Shown: positions 1-10,359 of the stretch, in pieces
Numbering within the stretch: position 1 is the stretch's first letter
Layout of the letters: each line of letters opens with the position of its first letter
NCBI GenBank assembly: GCA_965207335.1
Contig: OZ242267.1
Span: 248,001-312,000 of the forward strand
Length of the DNA stretch: 64,000 nucleotides
Direction: 5' to 3'
DNA from: G965207335 sp965207335
GTDB taxonomy: Bacteria > Pseudomonadota > Gammaproteobacteria > PS1 > Pseudothioglobaceae
Made by a program: the position numbers and the translations under genes
Notes under the pieces: model-generated
What the model saw: only the letters and a program-made list of their open reading frames with translations
Told to the model about the DNA's origin: nothing
Database searches by the model: none

Positions 1-2148
1 AATGAATTTGTTTTGGTAAATAGCAATGAAGTAACTTTAATGGATGTATCATCAAAGCAAATAGTATCAGTAGCAGCAGCATTAATACCATTTTTAGAAC
101 ACGACGATGCTAATAGAGCACTTATGGGTTCAAATATGCAACGCCAAGCAGTGCCAGTATTAAAATCAGAAAAACCATTAGTTGGTACAGGTATTGAGAG
201 ATTAGTAGCAAGCGATTCTAGAGTTTGTGTTACTGCCAATAATGATGGCATTGTTGAGCAAGTGGATTCTAGTCGTATTGTTATTCGCTCAAGTGATGAC
301 AAACAAAGTACTGATAGTCTAGGTGTAGATATTTATAATTTAATTAAATATAGCCGCTCTAATCAAAATACTTGTATTAATCAACAAGCATTGGTATCTT
401 GTGGCGATAAAATAAAAGCAAATGATATTATAGCAGATGGACCTTCTATTGATTTAGGCGAGTTAGCATTAGGGCAAAATATGAGTGTAGCATTTATGCC
501 TTGGAATGGTTATAATTTTGAAGATTCAATTTTAATATCAGAAAATGTTATTAAAGATGATAGATATACTAGCATTCATATTGAAGAATTAACAATATAT
601 GCCAGAGATACTAAACTGGGCTCTGAACAAATTACCGTAGATGTTCCAAATGTTAGCGAATCATCTTTGTCTAAATTAGATGAATCAGGTATAGTTTATG
701 TTGGTGCCAGAGTTAAAGGTGGTGATATTTTGGTAGGCAAAGTAACACCAAAAACAGAATCACTATTAAGCCCAGAAGAAAAGTTGTTAAAAGCTATTTT
801 TGGAGAAAAAGCCAGCAATGTAAAAGATACTTCTTTGCGTATGAATGCTAGTAAATCTGGTGTGGTAATTGATGTGCAGGTATTTACCAGAGAAGGTGTA
901 GAAAAAGACGATAGATCTATTGCTATAGATGATGAAAGATTAGCTAAAATTAAGAAAGACTTAAACGACGAATTTAATATTATTTGCGACAGTATTCATA
1001 ATAGTATTGGTGAGCAATTGAAAGATAATATTGTTAGCAATTCTGTTGATAAAATAGCAAAAAACACTAAATTAACAAAGGCTATTTTAAAGAATATTAG
1101 CAGGGATTTATATAATAAAATTAAGGTAAAAGATGCTAATGTTAATAAAAAAATATCAATTATGTTAGCACAAATAAATGCTAAGAAAGAGGAATTAGAT
1201 AAACTATTTATCAGTGAAAAAGAAAAATTAGCAGAAAGTGCTGATTTATCGCCTGGGGTCATGAAAATGATTAAAGTTTATGTAGCAACTCGTAAATCAT
1301 TGCAAGTTGGTGATAAAATAGCAGGCAGACATGGAAATAAAGGTGTTATATCACGAATATCTCCAATAGAAGACATGCCTTATTTAGCAGATGGTTCGAC
1401 AGTTGATGTAGTGTTAAACCCTTTAGGTGTGCCATCAAGAATGAATATAGGACAAGTTTTAGAAACACATCTAGGATATGCTGCTAAAGGCTTAGGAATA
1501 AAAATAGCACAAATTTTAGATGCTAAAAGAAAAGAAATGATTATTGAAATCCGTAAGTTTTTAGACAATATATATAATACTTATGGTAAGCATGAAGATA
1601 TAAAATCTTTAAGCGATGATGAGGTTATAGAGCTTGCTAATAACCTGCGTAATGGTGTTCCTATGGCAACCCCTGTTTTCAATGGTATATCAGAGGATAA
1701 TATTAAATCATTATTAAAATTAGCAGACCTACCTACAAACGGGCAAGAGACATTGTATGATGGTAGAACTGGTAAGGCATTTGATAGAAAAATAACAGTT
1801 GGCTATATGTATATGCTAAAACTTAATCATTTAATAGATGATAAAATGCACGCTAGATCAACAGGTCCATATAGTTTGGTTACTCAACAACCATTAAGTG
1901 GTAAAGCCCAATTTGGGGGGCAAAGGTTTGGAGAAATGGAAGTATGGGCATTAGAAGCGTATGGTGCTGCTTATACTTTGAGAGAGATGCTTACTGTGAA
2001 ATCAGACGATGTAACAGGAAGGGCAAAAACTTATAAAAATATTGTTGATGGTGTAAATATAATTGATACTTTAGTGCCAGAATCTTTTAATGTCTTGATG
2101 AAAGAAATCAAAGCATTAGGCATTAATATTGATTTAGAACAATATTAG
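1..2148 (+). CDS. rpoB: RNA polymerase beta subunit, 3' part (partial)
   Basis: C-terminal ~715 codons of the beta subunit of RNA polymerase; the reading frame is open to the first base, so the start lies left of the window. Recognisable beta motifs in order are LMGSNMQRQAVPVL (fork/rifampicin-region flank), GQNMSVAFMPWNGYNFEDSI, GDKIAGRHGNKGVIS and the switch/C-terminal region with PLSGKAQFGGQRFGEMEVWALEAYGAA. The TTG at 13 is only the first start-like codon inside the fragment, not the real start. The protein ends in a normal C-terminal tail (LGINIDLEQ). It is followed after 69 bases by rpoC, the universal rpoBC order, and the pair is presumably cotranscribed. Confidence 0.98.
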   Translation, partial: NEFVLVNSNEVTLMDVSSKQIVSVAAALIPFLEHDDANRALMGSNMQRQAVPVLKSEKPLVGTGIERLVASDSRVCVTANNDGIVEQVDSSRIVIRSSDDKQSTDSLGVDIYNLIKYSRSNQNTCINQQALVSCGDKIKANDIIADGPSIDLGELALGQNMSVAFMPWNGYNFEDSILISENVIKDDRYTSIHIEELTIYARDTKLGSEQITVDVPNVSESSLSKLDESGIVYVGARVKGGDILVGKVTPKTESLLSPEEKLLKAIFGEKASNVKDTSLRMNASKSGVVIDVQVFTREGVEKDDRSIAIDDERLAKIKKDLNDEFNIICDSIHNSIGEQLKDNIVSNSVDKIAKNTKLTKAILKNISRDLYNKIKVKDANVNKKISIMLAQINAKKEELDKLFISEKEKLAESADLSPGVMKMIKVYVATRKSLQVGDKIAGRHGNKGVISRISPIEDMPYLADGSTVDVVLNPLGVPSRMNIGQVLETHLGYAAKGLGIKIAQILDAKRKEMIIEIRKFLDNIYNTYGKHEDIKSLSDDEVIELANNLRNGVPMATPVFNGISEDNIKSLLKLADLPTNGQETLYDGRTGKAFDRKITVGYMYMLKLNHLIDDKMHARSTGPYSLVTQQPLSGKAQFGGQRFGEMEVWALEAYGAAYTLREMLTVKSDDVTGRAKTYKNIVDGVNIIDTLVPESFNVLMKEIKALGINIDLEQY

Positions 2149-2217
2149 GTGTATATGTACCCAATAATTAACTAAGATTTAAAAATATAACAGTAAACTT
2201 AATTAGGAGATAATACT

Positions 2218-5200
2218 TTGAAAGATTTATTAAAAATTTATAAACAACAAAATAAATTTCAAGATTTTGACGCTATTAAAGTAGGTCTTGCATCATCTGA
2301 TGTAATTCGCTCATGGTCTTTTGGTGAGGTTAAAAAATCTGAGACAATAAATTACAGAACTTTTAAACCAGAAAGAGATGGTCTATTTTGTGCTAAGATT
2401 TTTGGCCCTATTAAAGATTTTGAGTGCTTATGTGGTAAATATAAAAGGATTAAGCATCGTAATGTTGTTTGTGAAAAGTGCGGTGTAGATGTAACTCATT
2501 CTAAGGTTCGTAGAGAAAGAATGGGGCATATTAATCTAGCAGCACCTGTTTCTCATATTTGGTATTTAAAATCTCTGCCATCAAGATTAGGTTTATTGTT
2601 GGACATGACCTTAAAAGATATAGAGAAAGTTTTATATTTTGAAGCATTCTTAATAACTGATATAGGTAGCTCTAATTTAGACTATAAAAGCTTATTATTA
2701 GAAGATGAATATTTTGATGCTTTAGATGAATATGGTGATGACACTTTTGATGCAAAAATGGGTGCTGAGGCAATAGAAGATATTCTTAAATCTATGAATT
2801 TAGAAAAGGAATTAGAAAAATTAAGACTAGAATCACAAACCACTAAATCTGAGACAAAATTAAAGAAAATAAATGCTAGATTAAAATTAATAAATTCACT
2901 AATTAAATCAGGTAATAAACCAGAATGGATGATACTTAATGTTTTGCCTATATTACCACCAGACTTAAGACCATTAGTTCCATTAGATGGAGGTCGTTTT
3001 GCAACAAGTGACTTGAATGATTTATACAGAAGAGTTATAAATAGAAATAACCGTTTAGCAAGATTATTGGAACTTGGAGCTCCTGACATTATTATTAGAA
3101 ACGAAAAAAGAATGCTACAAGAATCAGTAGATTCTTTAATTGATAATGGTCGTAGAGGTAGAGCTGTTGTTGGTAATAATCATAGACCATTAAAATCTAT
3201 ATCTGATATGATAAAGGGTAAGCAAGGGCGTTTTCGTCAAAACTTATTAGGTAAGCGAGTTGATTATTCTGGGCGTTCGGTAATTGTTGTTGGACCATAT
3301 TTAAAATTACATCAATGTGGTTTGCCAAAAAAAATGGCATTAGAGTTATTTAAACCGTTTATATTTAGTAAATTACAAGAGCAAGGTTTGGCATCATCTA
3401 TTAAAGCTGCCAAAAAACTTGTAGAAGCAGAAGGGTCTGAGGTTTGGGATATACTAGAGAATGTTGTTCACCAACACCCAATATTATTAAATAGAGCTCC
3501 AACACTCCATAGACTTGGCGTGCAAGCCTTTGAGCCTATTTTAATAGAAGGTAAGGCAATACAATTACACCCATTGGTTTGTACAGCATTTAATGCTGAT
3601 TTTGATGGCGACCAAATGGCAGTGCATATACCGTTATCAGAAGAGGCACAGTTAGAGGCTAGAACTTTAATGTTAGCATCTAATAATGTATTATCACTTG
3701 CTAGTGGCGACCCTATTATAATTCCATCTCAAGATGTTGTTTTAGGATTATATTATATGACTAGAAATAAATATTTAGCAAAAGGTAATGGCTCAATATT
3801 TGCTAATACTAATGAAGTTTATAGTGCATATAATGCTGATGCAGTAGAATTGCATGCTATGATTAAATTACGCATTAATGATTATATTTTAAAAGATGAC
3901 AAACAATACCATATTGCCAATACTCGTATCGTTGATACCACAGTAGGTAGGGCTATATTTTCTGAAATTTTACCTAAAGGATTATCATACGACTTAGTTA
4001 ATCAACCATTAACTAAAAAAGCAGTATCACAACTTATATATATCTGTCATCGTAAATTATCACTAAAAGAAACAGTTATTTTTGCAGATAAAATGATGTA
4101 TATGGGATTTGAATATTCTACTAAATCTGGTATTTCATTTTGTTCTGAGGATATGATTATTCCAGAAGAAAAAGAAAAATTAGTAGAGCAAGCAGAAGCT
4201 AATGTTAAAGATGTGCAGCAGCAATTTTTATCTGGTGCAGTTACAGATGGTGAGCGTTATAATAAAGTAATTGATATTTGGTCTAAAACCTCAGAAGAAG
4301 TAGCAAAAGCAATGATGGATAAAGTTGGTTTTGAGAAAGTAGAAGTTGAAAAAGGCAAATTTGAGAAAAAACCATCATTTAATTCTATTTATATGATGGC
4401 AGATTCTGGTGCTAGAGGTTCAGCAACTCAAATTCGTCAATTAGGTGGCATGCGTGGTTTAATGGCGAAGCCTGATGGTAGTATAATTGAAACACCAATT
4501 ACTGCTAACTTTCGCGAGGGTTTAAATATTCTGCAATATTTTATTTCTACTCATGGTGCAAGAAAAGGTTTGGCAGATACTGCATTAAAAACAGCAAATT
4601 CTGGATACTTGACTCGTAGATTAGTTGATGTAGCACAAGATTTAGTGGTAATTGAAAAAGACTGCAAAACTAATAACGGCTTAACTATGAGAGCAATAAT
4701 AGAAGGCGGTAATATTATTCAAACATTAAGCAATGGTATTTTAGGCAGGGTTTTATGTGAAGACATTAAAGACATTAAAGATAATGTTATTCTAGAAAGA
4801 AACTTATTGATAGACCATAAGCACATTAATATAATTCAAGAACATGGTATAGAATCTATAAAAGTTCGCTCTACTATTACCTGTGAAAGTTATTATGGTG
4901 TATGCTCAAATTGTTATGGTAATGATATGGCACACGGCAAGTTAGTATCTAATGGTGAGGCAATAGGAGTTATAGCAGCACAATCTATAGGCGAGCCCGG
5001 AACACAGCTTACTATGAGAACATTTCATATAGGAGGAACGGCACAAGCAACCTCTATTGTCAATAGTATTGTAGTAAATACTGATGGTAAGGTTAGTTTT
5101 GAAAATATTAAGTATGTTATAAATATTAAAAATAATTTAGTAGTTATTTCTCGCTCAGGTGAATTAGTTATAAAAAATATTAAGGGAGTTGAAAAAGAAC

Positions 5201-6594
5201 GATACAAAGTTCCTTATGGATCTATACTAACTGTAAATGATGGTGATGTTGTGAGTATGCAAAATAAAGTTGCAACTTGGGACCCACATGCACATCCTAT
5301 AATATCAGACTATTCTGCTAAGGTAGTTTTTGAGAATTTTATTGAAGGTGTTACAGTATTAAAAACAACAGACCCTAATACAGGATTATCGTATTTTGAA
5401 GTTATTCCAGAAAGTAAGAAAAATACTACCGACAAAGGCAATAAACCTGTGTTGCAACTAATTGATATAGACAGCAACAAAGAGCTTGCATATAATTATT
5501 TGCCAGAAAATGCTAAAATTACTCTAAATGATGGCGATGTAATTCAAGCTGGCGATATTTTAGCTAAAATTCCAAGGGAAAGTTCAAAAAATACTGATAT
5601 TACAGGAGGTTTGCCAAGAGTAGCAGACTTATTTGAAGCAAGAAAAGCAAAAGATCATGCCATCTTAGTAGAAATTAGCGGTGTTGTTAGTTTTGGCAAA
5701 GAAACTAAAGGCAAAAATCGTTTGATTATAACCAATGAAAAATATAGAATTAATACAAATAAAAAAGCAAATCCAGATACCAAAAATGACACAGAAATTT
5801 GGAAAATAGTTAAACAAGAATTTAAACATTGCGATATTATGAGTTATGATAAACTTCTAAAAACATGTAAAAGTTATAAGGATAATATTGATGCTAATGC
5901 TTTTATAAACAGTTGTTTGAACAATGAATGGTTAATAAAAGAAAGTGAACAAGTAGAAATGATGATTCACAAATGGCGTCAAATAAATGTATTTGAAGGT
6001 GAAACTGTTGTCAAGGGTGATATTATTTGCTACGGACCTAGTAATGCTCATGATATATTAAAATTATTAGGCATAGAAAAGCTAGCTCATTATTTGGTTA
6101 AAGAAGTACAAGATGTTTATAGGCTACAAGGTGTGAAGATTGACAATAAGCATATTGAAGTAATAATTAAACAAATGCTAAGAAAGGCTGAGGTTGTTAG
6201 TCCTAACGATTCAAATTTTGTCAGAGGAGAAATTGTAGAATATACACGCATTTGTATTGAAAATAAAAATTTAATAGCACAAGGCAAACAGGCTATTAGA
6301 TTTGATAGAAAATTAATGGGCATAACTAAAGCATCATTGTCTACAGAATCGTTTATATCAGCAGCTTCATTTCAAGAAACTACACGAGTATTAACAGAAG
6401 CAGCTATTACTGGTAGGAAGGATGACTTATACGGCTTAAAAGAAAATGTAATTGTTGGTAGGCTTATACCAGCAGGAACAGGGTTTTCTGTACATAAAGC
6501 ACGCAAAAAAAGGCGCTTAGATGAAATTAATAATGCTAATAATAATAACGATACAAAGCACGAACAATTATCAAAAGAGTTAGATAGTATATAA
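2218..6594 (+). CDS. rpoC: RNA polymerase beta' subunit
   Basis: Full-length beta' subunit (1458 residues), catalytic subunit of RNA polymerase. Zinc site 1 is intact at C70, C72, C85 and C88. The active-site magnesium loop NADFDGDQMAVH lies near residue 458. The second zinc region (CESYYGVCSNC) is present before the trigger-loop region GEPGTQLTMRTFHIGG. The start is TTG at 2218, supported by AGGAGA upstream (AATTAGGAGATAATAC); no ATG fits the family N-terminus better. The stop codon TAA sits inside a target-site duplication of a MITE inserted immediately downstream. The next gene is trpE, not the usual rpsL-rpsG-fusA string, so the str operon is separated here. Confidence 0.98.
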   Translation: MKDLLKIYKQQNKFQDFDAIKVGLASSDVIRSWSFGEVKKSETINYRTFKPERDGLFCAKIFGPIKDFECLCGKYKRIKHRNVVCEKCGVDVTHSKVRRERMGHINLAAPVSHIWYLKSLPSRLGLLLDMTLKDIEKVLYFEAFLITDIGSSNLDYKSLLLEDEYFDALDEYGDDTFDAKMGAEAIEDILKSMNLEKELEKLRLESQTTKSETKLKKINARLKLINSLIKSGNKPEWMILNVLPILPPDLRPLVPLDGGRFATSDLNDLYRRVINRNNRLARLLELGAPDIIIRNEKRMLQESVDSLIDNGRRGRAVVGNNHRPLKSISDMIKGKQGRFRQNLLGKRVDYSGRSVIVVGPYLKLHQCGLPKKMALELFKPFIFSKLQEQGLASSIKAAKKLVEAEGSEVWDILENVVHQHPILLNRAPTLHRLGVQAFEPILIEGKAIQLHPLVCTAFNADFDGDQMAVHIPLSEEAQLEARTLMLASNNVLSLASGDPIIIPSQDVVLGLYYMTRNKYLAKGNGSIFANTNEVYSAYNADAVELHAMIKLRINDYILKDDKQYHIANTRIVDTTVGRAIFSEILPKGLSYDLVNQPLTKKAVSQLIYICHRKLSLKETVIFADKMMYMGFEYSTKSGISFCSEDMIIPEEKEKLVEQAEANVKDVQQQFLSGAVTDGERYNKVIDIWSKTSEEVAKAMMDKVGFEKVEVEKGKFEKKPSFNSIYMMADSGARGSATQIRQLGGMRGLMAKPDGSIIETPITANFREGLNILQYFISTHGARKGLADTALKTANSGYLTRRLVDVAQDLVVIEKDCKTNNGLTMRAIIEGGNIIQTLSNGILGRVLCEDIKDIKDNVILERNLLIDHKHINIIQEHGIESIKVRSTITCESYYGVCSNCYGNDMAHGKLVSNGEAIGVIAAQSIGEPGTQLTMRTFHIGGTAQATSIVNSIVVNTDGKVSFENIKYVINIKNNLVVISRSGELVIKNIKGVEKERYKVPYGSILTVNDGDVVSMQNKVATWDPHAHPIISDYSAKVVFENFIEGVTVLKTTDPNTGLSYFEVIPESKKNTTDKGNKPVLQLIDIDSNKELAYNYLPENAKITLNDGDVIQAGDILAKIPRESSKNTDITGGLPRVADLFEARKAKDHAILVEISGVVSFGKETKGKNRLIITNEKYRINTNKKANPDTKNDTEIWKIVKQEFKHCDIMSYDKLLKTCKSYKDNIDANAFINSCLNNEWLIKESEQVEMMIHKWRQINVFEGETVVKGDIICYGPSNAHDILKLLGIEKLAHYLVKEVQDVYRLQGVKIDNKHIEVIIKQMLRKAEVVSPNDSNFVRGEIVEYTRICIENKNLIAQGKQAIRFDRKLMGITKASLSTESFISAASFQETTRVLTEAAITGRKDDLYGLKENVIVGRLIPAGTGFSVHKARKKRRLDEINNANNNNDTKHEQLSKELDSI

Positions 6595-6595
6595 G

Positions 6596-6701
6596 GAGAC
6601 CTTTGCATAGATATGAATAATCATCAAAAACCCACTTTTCACCAACTTACTAATTCGGCAAAAATTGAATTTTTGCTCACCCCTATTTATGTAAAGGTCT
6701 C
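6596..6701. mobile_element. MITE-like element, copy 1 (type B)
   Basis: A 106-bp non-coding element begins GAGACCTTTGCAT and ends TTTATGTAAAGGTCTC, i.e. nearly perfect terminal inverted repeats. It is flanked by ATAAG on both sides (6591-6595 and 6702-6706), consistent with a target duplication. The middle carries the palindrome CAAAAATTGAATTTTTG (type B interior). Other copies lie at 15089-15195, 39239-39408 and 57986-58153. No transposase is encoded, so mobilisation in trans by an IS with similar ends is inferred. The ends resemble those of some IS5-family elements from memory. Confidence 0.8.
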
Positions 6702-6996
6702 ATAAGTTATTTTTATTATGTTTAACAATAGCAACAATAATTTTTAGTAGCTAATACTATTGTTAAGTGTAACTAGGAAGTTTTAGTATTATTTGTGAAA
6801 CACTGCTTTTTGGATGTGTGTCTTTTGTTTAGAGATAAATATGAGTTGATGATAAATAACTTGATTCTTTTTTTAAACAAAAAACTTATTAAGTTATTGT
6901 ATGAGAATTTGTCGCTTATGCAAAAAATAATATAGTTAAAAAGTAGAGTTATACACATAAATATTTTTATGCAGTTGTTTTTTACTATGCTTTATA
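6702..6996. other. Intergenic region before trpE
   Basis: About 295 bases between the MITE and trpE. It contains one copy of a short intergenic repeat (6916-6965) and otherwise very AT-rich sequence. I looked for a trp leader peptide with tandem Trp codons and an attenuator hairpin and saw neither. Confidence 0.6.
6916..6965. repeat. Short dispersed intergenic repeat, copy a
   Basis: About 50 bp with the pattern TATGCAAAAAA, then TATAGTTAAAAAGTAG, then TTATACACATAAAT. The same order of blocks recurs at 13510, 14990, 19182 and 43129, always between genes. It has no coding potential and its function is unknown. Confidence 0.55.
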
Positions 6997-8454
6997 ATGG
7001 ATGAATTATTATTACAAGATTTTGTTGCTAAAAAATACAATAACATTCCAGTTTATCGTGAAATAATCACTGATTTAGAAACTCCAGTTAGCATTTATTT
7101 AAAACTGGCTAATAATCCTTATAGTTATTTATTTGAATCCTTAGAAGAGGGTGAAAAATGGGGTAGATATTCTATTATTGGATTACAAGCTAACAAAATT
7201 ATTAAAATAAATAAAAATAATATAAAAGTCTATGCAAACGATAAGTGCATAGAAAATATAGAGGTTGATGACCCATTATTGTGGATAGAAAATTTTAAAA
7301 ATAACTATAAAACACCAAAAATAAACGATATTCCTAATTTTAATGGTGGTTTAGTTGGTTATTTTGGTTATGAAACAATTCAATATATTGAGCCTAAATT
7401 AGCAAATATAAATAAGCAAGACGACTTAAATTTACCAGATATTATATTAATGGTATCAAATGATTTAATAGTTTTGGATAATCTAAAACATGTATCTTTT
7501 TTAATAACTCATATAAACCCAAAAACCCAAACCTTAGATGAAGCTAATACTAAATTAGACAACATTTATCAGCAATTACAAAAAACCAAAATAACAGCAC
7601 ATAATAATAAAGTCGAAAACTATGATTTTGTTTCTATGTTTGGACATGACAACTTTTGTGATGCAGTTAATAAAATTAAAGAATATATCATAAAAGGTGA
7701 TGTAATGCAGGTTGTACCCTCACAAAGATTGGTTAGTAATTTTAAAGCAAGACCAATAGACTTATATCGCTCATTACGCAAATTAAACCCATCTCCTTAT
7801 ATGTATTTTTTAAATATGGATGATTTTCATATAGTAGGTTCATCACCAGAAATACTTATTAAAGTTGAAGATAATACTGCTACAGTAAGGCCATTAGCAG
7901 GTACAAGGCCAAGAGGAAAGACAAAAGCACAAGATGAGCAATTAGCCAAAGAATTATTAGCAAATGAAAAAGAGTTAGCAGAACATTTAATGTTAATAGA
8001 CTTAGGTAGAAATGACTTAGGAAGAGTTGCTAAGCCATCTAGTGTTAAATTAACAGATAAAATGTCAATAGAAAAATACTCGCATGTTATGCACATTGTA
8101 TCAAATGTTATTTGTGAGTTACAAGATGATATATCGCTACTAGATGTTTTGAAAGCAACATTCCCAGCTGGAACATTAAGCGGTGCACCTAAGGTTAGGG
8201 CTATGGAAATTATAGCTGAATTAGAACCAGTAAAAAGAGGGGTTTACTCAGGCGCTATAGGTTATTTATCATGGTCTAATAGTATGGATTTAGCTATTGC
8301 TATTAGGACCGCAATAATAAAAAATAATAAATTATTTATTCAAGTTGGTGCAGGAATTGTGTATGACTCTAATTCAGAATTAGAATGGCAAGAAACTATG
8401 CAAAAAGCAATGGCACTCATTAATGCTGCTAAAAATATAACAAATTATAACTAA
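6997..8454 (+). CDS. trpE: Anthranilate synthase component I
   Basis: 485 residues, chorismate-utilising enzyme that makes anthranilate with a glutamine amidotransferase partner (TrpG, not in this window) in tryptophan biosynthesis. An N-terminal regulatory/Anth_synt_I_N half is followed by the chorismate-binding half with QVVPSQRL, GSSPEILI, RPLAGTRPRG, LIDLGRNDLGRV, the FPAGTLSGAPKVRAMEII block and IQVGAGIVYDS. Length and the N-terminal LESxEEGxxWGRYS-type block favour TrpE over PabB. No good Shine-Dalgarno precedes the ATG. It lies as a single gene rather than in a trp operon. Confidence 0.93.
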   Translation: MDELLLQDFVAKKYNNIPVYREIITDLETPVSIYLKLANNPYSYLFESLEEGEKWGRYSIIGLQANKIIKINKNNIKVYANDKCIENIEVDDPLLWIENFKNNYKTPKINDIPNFNGGLVGYFGYETIQYIEPKLANINKQDDLNLPDIILMVSNDLIVLDNLKHVSFLITHINPKTQTLDEANTKLDNIYQQLQKTKITAHNNKVENYDFVSMFGHDNFCDAVNKIKEYIIKGDVMQVVPSQRLVSNFKARPIDLYRSLRKLNPSPYMYFLNMDDFHIVGSSPEILIKVEDNTATVRPLAGTRPRGKTKAQDEQLAKELLANEKELAEHLMLIDLGRNDLGRVAKPSSVKLTDKMSIEKYSHVMHIVSNVICELQDDISLLDVLKATFPAGTLSGAPKVRAMEIIAELEPVKRGVYSGAIGYLSWSNSMDLAIAIRTAIIKNNKLFIQVGAGIVYDSNSELEWQETMQKAMALINAAKNITNYN

Positions 8455-8511
8455 CTAAATATCATTGCATAAATACAAGTAATAATACTTATGGTGGCTT
8501 AATAAGCATTT

Positions 8512-9060
8512 TTATTTTTTGTTGTTATTAATATAATATGCATGAAAAATACTGGTTTTTTGTTTAAGTTTTTTATTAGCATTGACTATGATACATAGGT
8601 TAGATACTTGCCATACTGGGATATCACGCATATGATCACCAGCATAATCAAAATTATATTTTCCATATTTTTTAGTTAAAAAATATGCTTTATTTTTACT
8701 TGATAAATTATAGTTTTTATCACTACCATAAGCTTTATCAAATAATCCTAAATGCTTAACAACTTCATCAGCATAGTATTGATTAGATGCGGTTGCTAGT
8801 ATTATTTTATCACCTAGTTGTTTGCGTTTTGTTATGTAATTTATAACTTTTTGATTGTAGTTTAGATTGACTACATTGAATTTAATGTGTTTTAATAATT
8901 GTTGTTTTACATTGGCTTTGCCTTTTATAAGCCAAATAGGTATTAGCATAACTGTAAGTGTTTTATGATAAACAAGCCATTTAATAGAATTAATCATCAT
9001 ATCACTATTTATCAAAGTGTTGTCTAAATCTACTACTAAAATATTACAGTTTTTATTCAT
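8512..9060 (-). CDS. HAD-superfamily phosphatase-like hydrolase
   Basis: 182 residues with the HAD motifs in order: DLDNTLINSD (nucleophile Asp near residue 11), LATAS (motif II Ser/Thr), a Lys in KNKAYFL, and YAGDHMRDIPVW (motif III). This arrangement, especially the GDxxxDIPVW type motif III, resembles the HAD domain found in front of UbiA-type prenyltransferases, but no prenyltransferase domain follows here. Substrate cannot be told from the sequence. It is convergent with trpE and separated from it by 57 bases. Confidence 0.75.
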   Translation of the reverse strand: MNKNCNILVVDLDNTLINSDMMINSIKWLVYHKTLTVMLIPIWLIKGKANVKQQLLKHIKFNVVNLNYNQKVINYITKRKQLGDKIILATASNQYYADEVVKHLGLFDKAYGSDKNYNLSSKNKAYFLTKKYGKYNFDYAGDHMRDIPVWQVSNLCIIVNANKKLKQKTSIFHAYYINNNKK

Positions 9061-9311
9061 AAATTATTTAATTTTTATGATACAGCAATATAAAATTGTT
9101 GTATTAAGAAATTAAGTTGAGAATTATGCAGAAGATAAAGTATAAATTAAATTTAAAACAATAAGTTAGTCATTACTTATAAATAAAAAATTTGTTAAAC
9201 TATTGCATAAGTATTATTTTTATTATTATACAGTACTCTTAAAATATAAATAATTGCTATTTTATTGTTTATAATGAATGTTAATAAATTATTATTTATT
9301 TTTATAAAATT

Positions 9312-9734
9312 ATGAGATTTTTATTATTAGTACTAGCAATATTTGTTAATAGTATATATGCTACTGATATTATTAAGTTTGACACAAAAGAAAAGCATAA
9401 TAGATATTATACTTTAGTTAGTGAAATTCGTTGCCCTGTATGTCAAGGACAAAGTATAAGTGATTCAAACGCCTCACTTGCTAAAGATTTACGCCAAGTG
9501 GTTGTGAAAATGTTAACAGAAAATAAAAGTGATGCAGAAATTAAAAAATTTATGGTAGATAGATATGGTAATTTTGCTTCATTTACCCCGCCTATTAACA
9601 ATAGTACTTTGCTATTATGGTTTGCACCATTTACTTTGATAATAATTATTTTATCCAGTGTTATTTATAAAATAAAAACCAGTAAAAAACCAAAGCAAGA
9701 CATTGATATTAGTAATACTGATAAATATTTATAA
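9312..9734 (+). CDS. ccmH: Cytochrome c maturation protein CcmH (CcmH/CycL domain)
   Basis: 140 residues. An N-terminal hydrophobic segment acts as signal/anchor, followed by the redox motif EIRCPVCQGQSISDSN (Cys pair of the LRCxxC type) that reduces apocytochrome c or takes part in heme ligation. The PPINNSTLLLWFAPF segment leads into a C-terminal membrane helix, then a short basic cytoplasmic tail. Length fits the single-domain CcmH without the TPR extension. It is isolated, about 7 kb from ccmCDE-ccmG, so the cytochrome c maturation genes are split; ccmA, ccmB, ccmF and ccmI are not in the window. Confidence 0.9.
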   Translation: MRFLLLVLAIFVNSIYATDIIKFDTKEKHNRYYTLVSEIRCPVCQGQSISDSNASLAKDLRQVVVKMLTENKSDAEIKKFMVDRYGNFASFTPPINNSTLLLWFAPFTLIIIILSSVIYKIKTSKKPKQDIDISNTDKYL

Positions 9735-9829
9735 ATATCTTATGCATCTTTTTATCTAAGTTTAGCAAAGTCTTTAAAACACACTATGGTATTAGCTAAT
9801 TATTAGGAAATGTATTGTTTTGTATAAGT

Positions 9830-10300
9830 GCAAATCATAACAGGCAAGGCTTGTTATTACTAAAAAACAGTGTTCGCAATGACGATTTATAAAAAAAGTA
9901 CCCAGAATAACGAATTGGAATTATGCCAAATATTTATTAAAAAAGTACCAAGAATAGTAAGCAAAGCTTACTTTGGGGAATATCCTCAAACTCCCCATAT
10001 AGACATTGTACTTGTAAGGTATATTTTTGTCGTGAGATATTTATTTTATGGGTATTGGTTGTAATGCGGTGTAATTAAAAAAAGTACCCACAATAACAAG
10101 TTAGAATTACACCCACCGTCATTGCGAGCTTTTGTAAAAAGGCGTGGCAATCTCACACACTAAAAAACAGTGTTCGCAATGATGGTTTATAAAAAAAGTA
10201 CCCAGAATAACGAATTGGAATTATACCCACCGTCATTGCGAGACTTGTAAAAGTCGTGGCAATCTCATCTTACAAACGCGGTGTAATTTAATAATTAAAT
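9830..10300. repeat. Palindromic intergenic repeat cluster 1
   Basis: A 625-base gap without a credible gene. It is built of repeated pieces: GTCATTGCGAG followed some 15-20 bases later by CGTGGCAATCTC (about 10118-10157 and 10232-10267), the complementary ends CAGTGTTCGCAATGA (9868 and 10168 regions), and three direct copies of AAAGTACCCAGAATAACGAA or close variants. A related block in inverted arrangement occurs at 37676-38060. The layout resembles REP/palindromic units common in proteobacteria. A 64-codon open frame here is judged spurious. Confidence 0.75.
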
Positions 10301-10359
10301 ATTGTGTCCCTAAAACTTCATTTATGCATGGGTCTTAAACTAAATATTGCTGTATTGAT

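Noticed and set aside
2682..3089. 135-codon minus-strand frame inside rpoC
   Set aside because: Antisense to conserved rpoC codons.
6702..6996. trp attenuator before trpE
   Set aside because: No leader peptide with Trp codons and no alternative hairpins found.
9870..10064. 64-codon open frame in the first palindromic repeat cluster
   Set aside because: Its codons follow the repeat units, which recur in the opposite orientation at 37.7 kb without an open frame; no Shine-Dalgarno.
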